DNA of 5,706 nucleotides from assembly GCA_947584825.1 (NCBI GenBank), contig CANPWR010000081.1, positions 1 to 5,706 of the forward strand. The letters are read 5' to 3'. The notes under the pieces are model-generated. The model did no database searches. It saw nothing but the letters and a program-made list of their open reading frames with translations, and had not been told where the DNA came from. Below are positions 1 through 5,706 of this stretch, piece after piece (the first letter of the stretch is position 1; every line of letters starts with the position of its first letter). The stretch is from an uncultured Clostridia bacterium. GTDB lineage: Bacteria > Bacillota > Clostridia > Oscillospirales > Ruminococcaceae. A program made the translations under genes and the position numbers.

Positions 1-82
1 CCCTTTTAGGGGTTAAGCCTGTAATAGCCCCTTATAGGGGCTGTGCAAGCCACCAGTTTACTGGTGGTCTTGACTTTGTCAA
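1..82. repeat. Cluster of small perfect hairpins, possible IS200/IS605-type end
   Basis: Four inverted repeats stand almost end to end. CCCT/AGGG at 1-4 and 8-11 has a 3-base loop. AGCCCCT/AGGGGCT at 26-32 and 36-42 is a 7-bp stem with a 3-base loop. CCACCAG/CTGGTGG at 50-56 and 61-67 is a 7-bp stem with a 4-base loop. TTGAC/GTCAA at 70-74 and 78-82 is a 5-bp stem with a 3-base loop. None is followed on either strand by the T run expected of an intrinsic terminator. Subterminal hairpins of this compact kind are typical of IS200/IS605-family ends and of REP-like palindromes, so a mobile-element end is my preferred reading, but no transposase is in view and the assignment is an inference. It could still help end or protect the transcript of the ROK gene, which stops at 125. 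Confidence 0.4.
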
Positions 83-124
83 TGTTTAATTATTTCTGTT
101 TAAATTCAACAGGTATATGTAATT

Positions 125-1369
125 TTACTTATTCTTTTCCGCCATATCAAAACCGCCCCTTGTAAAGAAAAGCTCCCTTATGGCTATAGCACATCCAGCC
201 AAAAAGCCGTGCTTTTTATCTATAATACTCATAACTAATTTAGAAGCCACTTTTTCTCCGACTATTTTTGCAGTTTCCCTCTTAATATGTTCAAACTCAT
301 CATCATTTGTTCTCAGATTATGAAGAACGATTCTCTGCGGATTAGCATAATAATATAAATTATTAAGCAGAACAGCCCCCAGCTTTACTGAATTATTAAT
401 TATTTCACTAACGATCTTATCACCGCTTAAAGCAGCAGTCTTTATCGTTTCATATCCCACTCTGCCGACATCTCCTTCGGTGAGCTCATATAAAAGTGGA
501 GTGTTTTCCCTTGAATAAGCATCTATTATTTTTTTCTTAACTCCTGCTCGGCTTATTTCTTCTTTTACCGAACCTCCCGATAAAGTGTCATATTCATTTG
601 CCGACGGATCAATTATGATTTTATTTACAAAATCCGTTCGGTTGTCATTAAAAGAAACAGAACCGTTTAAATCAGCTACCGCAAAATGAAGACTTTCACC
701 GTATCTCAAAAAAGCAATGTTATGACTGTTTATATCCTTTTCAGTGTTAAAATCAATATTAGCCATAGCCATACCCTTTATAGAATTGTCAAAAATCAGC
801 GGGATCTCAAATCTTTCATAAATATCAACAGCAAGCCTTGTGTAATCGGGTTCCCCGTTGTCTAATATTTCAACACCTGCATTCTTAAACATTCCGGGAA
901 ATACTCCAAAACCTATTCCCAAAATCTCATCAAGCTGCAAACAGTTATCCACCAAAATAGATTTTACAGATTCGATAATAAAATCCAAAATCTCCTGATA
1001 GACAATATCCCTCTTTATGCCAAGATTTCTCTTGTCTAAAACTGCTCCCGCAAGAGTTGAGATACCAACGCTTATCATATCTTCATCAATAAGTACGCCC
1101 AAAACAAATTTGTAGTTTTGATTTATATCAATAAGTATCTTCTTTCTTCCTCTGGATACTTTTTCATTAATATTTTGATACTCACCTATCTCATGTATAA
1201 TTCCCTGAGAAATCATTTCGTTTGTGATTATTGTAACAGCAGCCCTTGTTAAATCAAGCATATTTGCAATATCAATCCTTGATGTAGGACCCTGCTGTTT
1301 CAAAATCCTAAGTATCTGCATACGGTTTTGTCTTTTCAAATCTAATTTGCTTATTCCGTGCTGCTGCAT
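125..1369 (-). CDS. ROK-family transcriptional regulator with a degenerate sugar/zinc site
   Basis: The 414-residue product has the NagC/XylR-type layout. An N-terminal winged helix-turn-helix spans about residues 13-80: NRMQILRILKQQG, then SRIDIANMLDLTRAAVT as the helix-turn-helix, and a GRKKILIDIN wing. A ROK-like ASKHA domain follows to the end. Length fits ROK repressors (about 380-420). The start is supported by AAGGGG 8 bases upstream of the ATG. The ROK domain is unusual. The family GEIGH and CxCGxxGCxE elements, which bind zinc and help hold the sugar, should lie near residues 240-270, but none of the zinc Cys or His residues is there; the only cysteines in the protein are 143 and 393. 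The usual ND of the active-site segment reads FDNS (193-196), keeping only the Asp. Kinase activity is therefore very unlikely, and the effector may not be a standard sugar. It is the last gene of the array, 206 bases after tyrA, and probably has its own promoter. The family is secure; the ligand and targets are unknown. Confidence 0.88.
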   Translation of the reverse strand: MQQHGISKLDLKRQNRMQILRILKQQGPTSRIDIANMLDLTRAAVTIITNEMISQGIIHEIGEYQNINEKVSRGRKKILIDINQNYKFVLGVLIDEDMISVGISTLAGAVLDKRNLGIKRDIVYQEILDFIIESVKSILVDNCLQLDEILGIGFGVFPGMFKNAGVEILDNGEPDYTRLAVDIYERFEIPLIFDNSIKGMAMANIDFNTEKDINSHNIAFLRYGESLHFAVADLNGSVSFNDNRTDFVNKIIIDPSANEYDTLSGGSVKEEISRAGVKKKIIDAYSRENTPLLYELTEGDVGRVGYETIKTAALSGDKIVSEIINNSVKLGAVLLNNLYYYANPQRIVLHNLRTNDDEFEHIKRETAKIVGEKVASKLVMSIIDKKHGFLAGCAIAIRELFFTRGGFDMAEKNK

Positions 1370-1377
1370 AACTTACA

Positions 1378-1383
1378 CCCCTT
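1378..1383 (-). promoter_or_regulatory. Ribosome binding site of the ROK gene
   Basis: On the minus strand AAGGGG lies 8 bases before the ATG at 1369. This supports the first methionine as the start. It shares one base with the right arm of the neighbouring palindrome, so anything that occupies or folds the palindrome could affect translation as well as transcription. Confidence 0.6.
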
Positions 1384-1402
1384 GAAAAATGAGTATTTTT
1401 CA
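1383..1402. promoter_or_regulatory. Perfect 8-bp palindrome, candidate operator of the ROK gene
   Basis: The arms TGAAAAAT and ATTTTTCA are exact reverse complements separated by 4 bases. The site lies 13 bases before the ROK start codon and touches the Shine-Dalgarno sequence. A two-fold symmetric, AT-rich site of about 20 bp is what a ROK dimer would bind, and many ROK repressors control their own gene. The symmetry is seen directly; the operator role is inferred. In RNA it would form only a weak A-U hairpin, so a DNA site is the likelier reading. Confidence 0.45.
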
Positions 1403-1428
1403 TTAACTTATATTCATACAACTTAATT

Positions 1429-1457
1429 GTAATATATAATTGTTATTAAAATGTTAA
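1429..1457 (-). promoter_or_regulatory. Candidate sigma-A promoter for the ROK gene, proximal
   Basis: On the minus strand TTAACA (1457-1452) could be the -35 element. TATATT (1436-1431, spacing 15) or TATTAC (1434-1429, spacing 17) could be the -10. Transcription would start near 1423, about 20 bases before the palindrome, which is a good place for a repressor roadblock. The region is so AT-rich that chance matches are common. Confidence 0.3.
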
Positions 1458-1478
1458 TTTACATTTACAGATTAACAA

Positions 1479-1508
1479 ATTTTAGCACAATAAAAGACAA
1501 GAAACCAA
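1479..1508 (-). promoter_or_regulatory. Candidate extended -10 promoter for the ROK gene, distal
   Basis: On the minus strand TTGGTT (1508-1503) is followed after 18 bases by TAAAAT (1484-1479), which is preceded by TGC, giving a TGn extended -10. It would give a leader of about 100 bases before the ROK start. It lies in the 206-base gap after tyrA, where I see no convincing terminator. It competes with the proximal candidate. Confidence 0.3.
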
Positions 1509-1575
1509 AACTAAGATACTACCAAAAGATAAATCTTGTTTCGGCTTCCTGCCATTTTTATATTGTTCTTATTTT

Positions 1576-2424
1576 TTACTTGATAGCATTGATCTCATTT
1601 GACTTTTCTTTAAGCTCTCTTCCGTCCTTTAACAGGTCGTGAAGGTATGCTTTGTCCTCGATTTCAAGAGCCGTTTTGTATTCAGATAAATGCTCCATAA
1701 TATGGTTGATTTCCTCTAAAAGTGCAGATTTATTCATCATAAACAGAGTTGTCCACATATCTTCGTTGAGCTTTGCAACTCGTGTAAGATCCTTAAAGCT
1801 TCCCGCCGAAAACCCCGACTGTTTCAAAAGTGTGGGACTTTTTACATATGCGCTGGAAACTATATGTGCAAGCTGTGAAGTAAAAGCTATTATTTCGTCA
1901 TGCTTTTTCGGAGTTGATATTACGTTTTTTAGAAAGCCTATATCCTTTGAAAATTTCTGAACTTTTTCCAAAGCTTCCGGATTGGTATTCTCAGTTGGAG
2001 TTATTATAAAGCTGGCCTTTTCAAAAAGATTGTCAAGCGAATATTCAAAGCCGGAAAACTCTCTTCCCGCCATCGGATGACAGCCTATAAAATAAACTCC
2101 CATATCATTTAGCTTTTTATCAACTGCCTTGATTATTTCCTCCTTGATACCGCAGGTATCTATAACAATTCCGCCCTTTTTAAAGAATTTAATATTATCA
2201 TTTATAAATTTAATAGTATCATCAGGATAAAGTCCTATAATAACAATATCAAATGAGGAAAGCTGTTCAGGACTAAAGCTTCCGTCAATAGAATCCTGCT
2301 GAATAGCATCAGCAATAACCTTGCTGTTTATATCATAAGCCAGGCATATGTGATCTGTATTTTTCTTTATCGCCTTTGCAAGCGATCCACCTATCAGACC
2401 AAGTCCGACAATTCCAATTTTCAT
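1576..2424 (-). CDS. tyrA: Prephenate (or arogenate) dehydrogenase, short form
   Basis: It would catalyse NAD(P)-dependent oxidative decarboxylation of prephenate to 4-hydroxyphenylpyruvate, the committed step to tyrosine, in the cytoplasm. The 282 residues begin MKIGIVGLGLIGGS, a Rossmann GxGxxG (Gly 7, 9, 12). Asp31 after the second strand suggests NAD. HPMAGRE (116-122) carries the catalytic His116. The helical dimerisation half has FTSQLAHI (181-188) and FKDLTRVAKLNEDMW (210-224). There is no C-terminal ACT domain as in Bacillus TyrA and no fused chorismate mutase, so tyrosine feedback through an ACT domain is absent. The usual D-x-x-S-x-K segment reads DTCGIK (89-94), with Gly for the conserved Ser. 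I chose the ATG at 2424 because the Rossmann strand begins there. A GTG at 2466 would add 14 residues unlike the family. It lies 80 bases after pepV with no terminator between, so co-transcription is plausible. Prephenate or arogenate preference cannot be read from the sequence. Confidence 0.9.
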   Translation of the reverse strand: MKIGIVGLGLIGGSLAKAIKKNTDHICLAYDINSKVIADAIQQDSIDGSFSPEQLSSFDIVIIGLYPDDTIKFINDNIKFFKKGGIVIDTCGIKEEIIKAVDKKLNDMGVYFIGCHPMAGREFSGFEYSLDNLFEKASFIITPTENTNPEALEKVQKFSKDIGFLKNVISTPKKHDEIIAFTSQLAHIVSSAYVKSPTLLKQSGFSAGSFKDLTRVAKLNEDMWTTLFMMNKSALLEEINHIMEHLSEYKTALEIEDKAYLHDLLKDGRELKEKSNEINAIK

Positions 2425-2436
2425 ATTATTTACCAT

Positions 2437-2442
2437 CTTTCC
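2437..2442 (-). promoter_or_regulatory. Ribosome binding site of tyrA
   Basis: GGAAAG on the minus strand lies 12 bases before the ATG at 2424 and directly touches an in-frame ATG at 2436. That spacing is too short for 2436 and rather long for 2424. With the protein start pattern it favours 2424, but the site is only moderate. Confidence 0.4.
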
Positions 2443-2504
2443 AGCGTGAAAAAATATTCCCCACACTATTACTACTTACCCTTAGAGGCGTTGTTCATAT
2501 CTTA

Positions 2505-3944
2505 TTATTCAGCACACAGCTTATAAATTACATCCGCATAGATCTTAGTAATATTCATAAAAGTGCTTATGTTAATATGTTCGTCAGCACCGTGCATATT
2601 ATTATTCTCCCCCGGGAACTCAGCACCGAAACCAACACCCATTTTAGTATTGTGAAGATAAGTTGCTCCGCCCTCAGCCAGACACTCACCCTTCAATCCT
2701 GTAAGCTCAGTATAAGACTTCAAAAGCGTCTGTATAAAATCAGAATTTTCATCAACGTAATGAGGTTCCATAGCGTCATCATCGACATATGTCTGACCTA
2801 ATTTGCCCAAACGCTCATCAAGCTTAGAATAAATCTCTTTCAGGCTTGTGCAAACAGGAAAACGAATATCCATTCCGCCCTTATACTTGCCTCCGCCAAT
2901 GTCGATCAGACTGTAAACCTCAGTTATTTTCCCTGAAACCTTATCTTCGCAGAATAAATCAAGAGACTCTCCGTGATACTCTCCATAAGGGAAAAGCTTT
3001 GAAAGCTCACAAACAAGATCATATGCTCCGCCATTATCAAAAGGTAGTTCTGTCAGTAGCTTTAACAATGCCGTTATGGCGTTTTCTCCAAGCTCCGGCA
3101 GAGAGCCATGTGCAGACATACCGAAAGAAGTTATTTTTACTTTCCCGTCTATTTCTTCTGCTAAAAATTTTACATTAGTAGGCATCTGAGCTATTTTCTT
3201 ATCAATTATTCCCTTTTCAATACCCTTTATTACTGCATAGGCTCTGTCAGGGACAGCATTTATTACCGTTCCTCCCGAAATGCTTTCGATAACCGCACCG
3301 TCTATTTTATTATTGTAACTTCCCACCATAATAATATGAGATACGCCCTTTTCAACATTTACAACAGGAAAAGACGAATCAGGAGTAAGCATTTTGTCAG
3401 GAAGTCCTACCTTGTTTGAATAGTACTTCAAATCCTCCATACCTGTTTCTTCGCTTGCTCCCAGCATAACCCTGACTTTCTTATTCAGCTTTATTCCCGA
3501 GTCCTTTATAGCCTTAAGAGCATATAACACAGCAACAGCAGGTCCCTTATCATCAATCGTTCCCCTGCCATAAAGCTTGCCCTCTTCCTCATTTACCGTA
3601 AGCTTAAAAGGCTCATATGTCCAGCCCGAGCCTTTTGGAACAACATCTAAATGTGCAATAATTCCAAGCTCCGGCTTATCTGCCTGCTCGCCGCCGAAGT
3701 CAAATGTAACCATATAATTTTCGTGGTTTTGCGAGATAAATCCGAATTCGTGAATTATCTCCTCAGCAACCTCCAAAGCCTTTGCAGGACCTTCTCCGAA
3801 AGGCTTATTGCTCTGCAAATCCTTTTTGCCAAGTACGCTTTCTACTTCAACAAGTCTGGCAAGAGTTTTAAACATCTCCTGCTTGTTTTCCTCCAGATAT
3901 TCTGAAACGCTGTCTCTGAAGGCTTTTAGTTCTTTATTATTCAT
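2505..3944 (-). CDS. pepV: M20 family metallodipeptidase, PepV/Sapep type
   Basis: A cytoplasmic two-metal dipeptidase that splits a broad range of dipeptides. The 479 residues match the roughly 470 of lactobacillal PepV. All expected metal and catalytic residues are visible: HLDVVP (His98 ligand, Asp100), GRGTIDDKGP (bridging Asp131), GASEETGMED (general base Glu165, ligand Glu166), TPDSSFP (Asp189) and NMHGADEHI (His451). SAHGS (277-281) is the substrate-contacting segment in the lid domain, which fills about 200-370. The start at 3944 is fixed by GGAG 10 bases upstream. The in-frame TTG at 3980 would add 12 residues translated from the hairpin just upstream, which is not credible. It follows the Xaa-Pro peptidase by 93 bases and precedes tyrA by 80. 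With the transporter ATPase upstream it points to use of imported peptides. The family is secure. Carnosinase-like or Sapep names in databases describe the same group. Confidence 0.93.
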   Translation of the reverse strand: MNNKELKAFRDSVSEYLEENKQEMFKTLARLVEVESVLGKKDLQSNKPFGEGPAKALEVAEEIIHEFGFISQNHENYMVTFDFGGEQADKPELGIIAHLDVVPKGSGWTYEPFKLTVNEEEGKLYGRGTIDDKGPAVAVLYALKAIKDSGIKLNKKVRVMLGASEETGMEDLKYYSNKVGLPDKMLTPDSSFPVVNVEKGVSHIIMVGSYNNKIDGAVIESISGGTVINAVPDRAYAVIKGIEKGIIDKKIAQMPTNVKFLAEEIDGKVKITSFGMSAHGSLPELGENAITALLKLLTELPFDNGGAYDLVCELSKLFPYGEYHGESLDLFCEDKVSGKITEVYSLIDIGGGKYKGGMDIRFPVCTSLKEIYSKLDERLGKLGQTYVDDDAMEPHYVDENSDFIQTLLKSYTELTGLKGECLAEGGATYLHNTKMGVGFGAEFPGENNNMHGADEHINISTFMNITKIYADVIYKLCAE

Positions 3945-3954
3945 AAAAGTTAAT

Positions 3955-3958
3955 CTCC
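3955..3958 (-). promoter_or_regulatory. Ribosome binding site of pepV
   Basis: GGAG within CGGAGA on the minus strand lies 10 bases before the ATG at 3944. It decides the start against the upstream TTG at 3980. Confidence 0.6.
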
Positions 3959-3966
3959 GTCTATGC

Positions 3967-3997
3967 AAAAATGAGAGCAAGCAAAATCACTTGCTCT
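3967..3997 (-). terminator. Hairpin between the Xaa-Pro peptidase gene and pepV, probable (partial) terminator
   Basis: AGAGCAAG and CTTGCTCT (3990-3997 and 3974-3981 on the plus strand) form a perfect 8-bp stem with an 8-base loop. On the minus strand it is followed by CA and then five T (3971-3967). It lies 40 bases after the stop of the peptidase gene and 30 before the pepV start codon. This is the best intrinsic terminator in the window, but the T run is short and offset by two bases, so read-through into pepV is likely. A role as an RNA processing or stability element is also possible. I found no convincing promoter between it and pepV. Confidence 0.5.
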
Positions 3998-4037
3998 TTA
4001 CGTTTATAGAATCATAATTACACTATTCTTTAATACT

Positions 4038-5114
4038 TTAATCAATTATCTGAAGTTCTTTGTCAAAGTGATTGAGCACCTCAACTCCGTCTTGAGTTAC
4101 AAGCACCAAGTCTTCAATCCTCACTCCGACATCACCTTCAATATATATGCCGGGTTCTATCGAGAAAATCATTCCCTCCTCGACGACATTTTCATTAACC
4201 GATGATACATCGCCGAATTCATGGCACTCTATCCCTATAGAATGTCCCAAACGGTGGGTAAATTTATCTCCGTAGCCTGCCTGTTCAATAATATCTCTTG
4301 CTGTCTTATCAATATCGCAGAACCTGACTCCGGGTTTTATCATGCCCTCAGCTGCTTTCTGTGCTTTAAGAACGGTTTCATATACCTTTTTATGCTCATC
4401 ACTGACATTCTTATAAAAGAAAGTTCTTGTCATATCCGAGCAGTACCCGTCTTTCACACAACCCATATCAATTAGAATACAATCGCCCTCTGAAAGCATT
4501 GTGTTCCCAGCTTCATAATGTCCGATAGCGGCACACTCACCAAAGCCTACAAGAGGGTCAAAGGAATACCCATAAGCCCCCATTGAGGCATAAATATCCC
4601 TTAATTGCGACGCCAACTCACGCTCAGTCATACCTGCTCTGATAAGTGTTTTAAGTTCACGCATTGCCTCGTCGTTCACCCTCGATGATTCTTTCATAAG
4701 AACAATTTCCTCACTGTCCTTGCAGGCACGAACAATATCCACGCAGACAGACGTATTCTTGTAACCTGACGCACTCTCAAGCTCCATAAGCCTTAGCAAA
4801 AACCTTGCAGGAAGATTTTTGTCAACTCCGAGAATTTTTCCGCTGTCGATATATCTAGAAGCTATTTCACAAGGGTCTTCCTCATCGTTGAACCAAATCT
4901 TCTCCGCTCCTAAATCTTCAGGAACGGTGAAAAGAGAGTTAATAAAAATCTTATTCTCGCCGTTATCCTTAATGAGCAAAGCAAAGAATCTCTCCCCGGA
5001 ATCTAACATTTTCCCAGTCAAATAGAAAATAGATGCGGGATCGCTTATCAGCATCTGTGAAATCCCTTTTTCTTTAAGCTTTGATATTATTCTATTAAGT
5101 CTATTTACTTTCAA
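4038..5114 (-). CDS. M24 family Xaa-Pro peptidase (aminopeptidase P / prolidase type)
   Basis: A cytoplasmic dinuclear metalloenzyme of the pita-bread fold that would release the residue before proline from peptides. The 358 residues are typical of the short Firmicutes PepP/PepQ/YqhT proteins. An N-terminal creatinase-like domain spans about 1-130 (DPASIFYLTG near its start) and the catalytic domain the rest. All five metal ligands are present: Asp216 and Asp227 in LIDMGCVKDGYCSDMT, His291 in HRLGHSIG, Glu320 in SIEPGIYI and Glu334 in VRIEDLVLV. His199 (IGHYE) and His298 (ECHE) match the catalytic histidines. The start is inferred as TTG at 5114. It gives the usual N-terminus and has a purine-rich ribosome binding site. 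The in-frame GTG at 5183 would overlap the previous gene by 41 bases, has no ribosome binding site, and adds non-family sequence. It lies 28 bases after the transporter ATPase, so it is almost certainly in the same operon. Aminopeptidase P (long peptides) and prolidase (dipeptides) cannot be told apart here. Confidence 0.92.
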   Translation of the reverse strand: MKVNRLNRIISKLKEKGISQMLISDPASIFYLTGKMLDSGERFFALLIKDNGENKIFINSLFTVPEDLGAEKIWFNDEEDPCEIASRYIDSGKILGVDKNLPARFLLRLMELESASGYKNTSVCVDIVRACKDSEEIVLMKESSRVNDEAMRELKTLIRAGMTERELASQLRDIYASMGAYGYSFDPLVGFGECAAIGHYEAGNTMLSEGDCILIDMGCVKDGYCSDMTRTFFYKNVSDEHKKVYETVLKAQKAAEGMIKPGVRFCDIDKTARDIIEQAGYGDKFTHRLGHSIGIECHEFGDVSSVNENVVEEGMIFSIEPGIYIEGDVGVRIEDLVLVTQDGVEVLNHFDKELQIID

Positions 5115-5120
5115 ATATAT

Positions 5121-5130
5121 TCTTCTCTCT
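5121..5130 (-). promoter_or_regulatory. Ribosome binding site of the Xaa-Pro peptidase gene
   Basis: The purine-rich AGAGAGAAGA ends 6 bases before the TTG at 5114. It is a fair but not perfect Shine-Dalgarno sequence. It decides for a TTG start, since no ATG lies near the expected N-terminus. Confidence 0.4.
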
Positions 5131-5142
5131 TGGTGTAGTATA

Positions 5143-5706
5143 TTACTTACCGCAGAAATCGCAGGCAACCAAATGTCCGTCACCTACATCTGCAAGCTGC
5201 GGACAATGCTCATTACATTTCTCCTGAGCCTTAAAGCAACGTGACGCAAACCTGCATCCGTCAGGCGGATTGATAGGCGTTGGAACATCGCCCTTGAGGA
5301 TAATTCTTTCCTTTTTATGCGTTATATCTACAGAAGGAATTGCCGATAAAAGGGCCTGTGTATATGGATTGAGTGGATTATTATAAAGCTCATTTTTCTC
5401 TGCAATCTCCATAAGCTTACCCAAATACATAACGCCTACTCTGTCGCTTATATGCTTGACAACATTAAGTCCGTGCGCAATAAACAGATATGTAAGACCG
5501 AACTCGTCCTTCAAATCATCAAGAAGATTTAATACCTGTGCCTGAATAGAAACGTCAAGAGCTGAAACAGGCTCGTCACAAACTATCAACTTTGGATTAA
5601 CAGCCAAAGCCCTTGCAATACCAACTCTTTGTCTTTGTCCTCCCGAGAACTCGTGAGGATACCTGTTTCTCTGGTGGTTTGCAAGTCCAACGCAGTCAAG
5701 AAGATA
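5143..5706 (-). CDS. oppF: Oligopeptide/dipeptide ABC transporter ATP-binding protein, C-terminal part (5' end outside window)
   Basis: This is one of the two ATPases that drive peptide uptake through an Opp/Dpp permease at the inner face of the membrane. The open frame continues through the right edge, so 187 C-terminal residues are seen and Walker A is missing. Counting from the edge, the ABC signature FSGGQRQR is at 20-27, Walker B LIVCDEP at 40-46, the D-loop SALD at 48-51 and the H-switch histidine at 78 (IAHGL). NPLNPYTQALLSAIP (111-124) opens the C-terminal domain peculiar to Opp/Dpp ATPases. There GCRFASRC with later cysteines (151, 157, 164, 182) matches the four-Cys pattern that holds an iron-sulfur cluster in some solved Opp/Dpp ATPases. 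The wording RYPHEFSGGQ and EPVSALDVSIQAQ favours OppF/DppF over OppD/DppD. Two peptidase genes follow directly, which supports peptides rather than nickel as substrate. A start inside the window (TTG at 5607) is ruled out because the signature motif lies upstream of it. Confidence 0.93.
   Translation of the reverse strand, partial: YLLDCVGLANHQRNRYPHEFSGGQRQRVGIARALAVNPKLIVCDEPVSALDVSIQAQVLNLLDDLKDEFGLTYLFIAHGLNVVKHISDRVGVMYLGKLMEIAEKNELYNNPLNPYTQALLSAIPSVDITHKKERIILKGDVPTPINPPDGCRFASRCFKAQEKCNEHCPQLADVGDGHLVACDFCGK

Noticed and set aside
50..67. Intrinsic terminator of the ROK gene at the CCACCAG/CTGGTGG hairpin
   Set aside because: On the minus strand the stem is followed by CTTGCACAG, with no T tract. 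Kept only as part of the hairpin cluster.
1485..1575. Terminator for tyrA
   Set aside because: ACAAGA/TCTTGT and the nested AAGAT/ATCTT repeats exist, but the first has a loop of over 30 bases, both stems are weak and A-T rich, and no clean T run follows. Not strong enough to annotate.
1451..1642. Plus-strand open frame of 63 codons, partly in the tyrA-ROK gap
   Set aside because: It overlaps the 3' end of tyrA antisense, has no clear ribosome binding site, and its product is low-complexity hydrophobic sequence without family features. The AT-rich gap explains it.
2425..2504. Possible leader peptide (8 codons, MNNASKGK) and a weak GTGTG/CACGC hairpin in the pepV-tyrA gap
   Set aside because: The peptide has no tyrosine or other tell-tale codons, and the stem is 5 bp with a G-T pair and a 13-base loop. 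There is no terminator to make an attenuator, so chance is enough.
2376..2801. Plus-strand open frame of 141 codons across the tyrA-pepV junction
   Set aside because: It is antisense to two well-supported genes, and its product resembles no family. The other plus-strand frames inside pepV and the Xaa-Pro peptidase gene are rejected for the same reason.
1..5706. tRNA or rRNA genes, CRISPR arrays, riboswitches, prophage or toxin-antitoxin genes
   Set aside because: No regularly spaced repeats, no cloverleaf-like sequence and no leader long enough for a known riboswitch were seen. Nearly all of the window is filled by the five recognised genes.

Overview
The window looks like an AT-rich chromosome segment from a Gram-positive anaerobe of the Clostridia type. 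This is inferred from base composition, AGA-rich codons, GGAG-like ribosome binding sites and the protein families. No species call is possible from the sequence alone. All five genes lie on the minus strand, so transcription runs from right to left, and there is no convincing plus-strand gene.

In order of transcription: (1) the C-terminal half of an oligopeptide/dipeptide ABC transporter ATPase (OppF/DppF type), cut by the right edge of the window; (2) an M24 Xaa-Pro peptidase with a likely TTG start, 28 bases downstream; (3) after a 93-base gap holding a strong hairpin, a complete M20 dipeptidase of the PepV/Sapep type; (4) after 80 bases, a short prephenate dehydrogenase (TyrA) with no ACT or chorismate mutase domain; (5) after a 206-base gap with candidate promoters and a perfect palindrome, a ROK-family regulator that has lost the family's zinc/sugar-site motif. 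The left 83 bases hold a run of small perfect hairpins that may be the end of an IS200/IS605-type element or another palindromic repeat.

Genes 1 to 3 form a coherent peptide-use module: import of short peptides, cleavage of X-Pro bonds, and general dipeptide cleavage in the cytoplasm. TyrA is the anabolic counterpart (tyrosine synthesis), and its place next to peptide catabolism is the least expected part of the layout. The ROK regulator probably has its own promoter and may control itself through the palindrome. Whether it also controls the peptide genes cannot be told from this window.

I found no clearly new system. The most interesting items are the degenerate ROK protein with its adjacent palindrome, and the hairpin cluster at the left edge.
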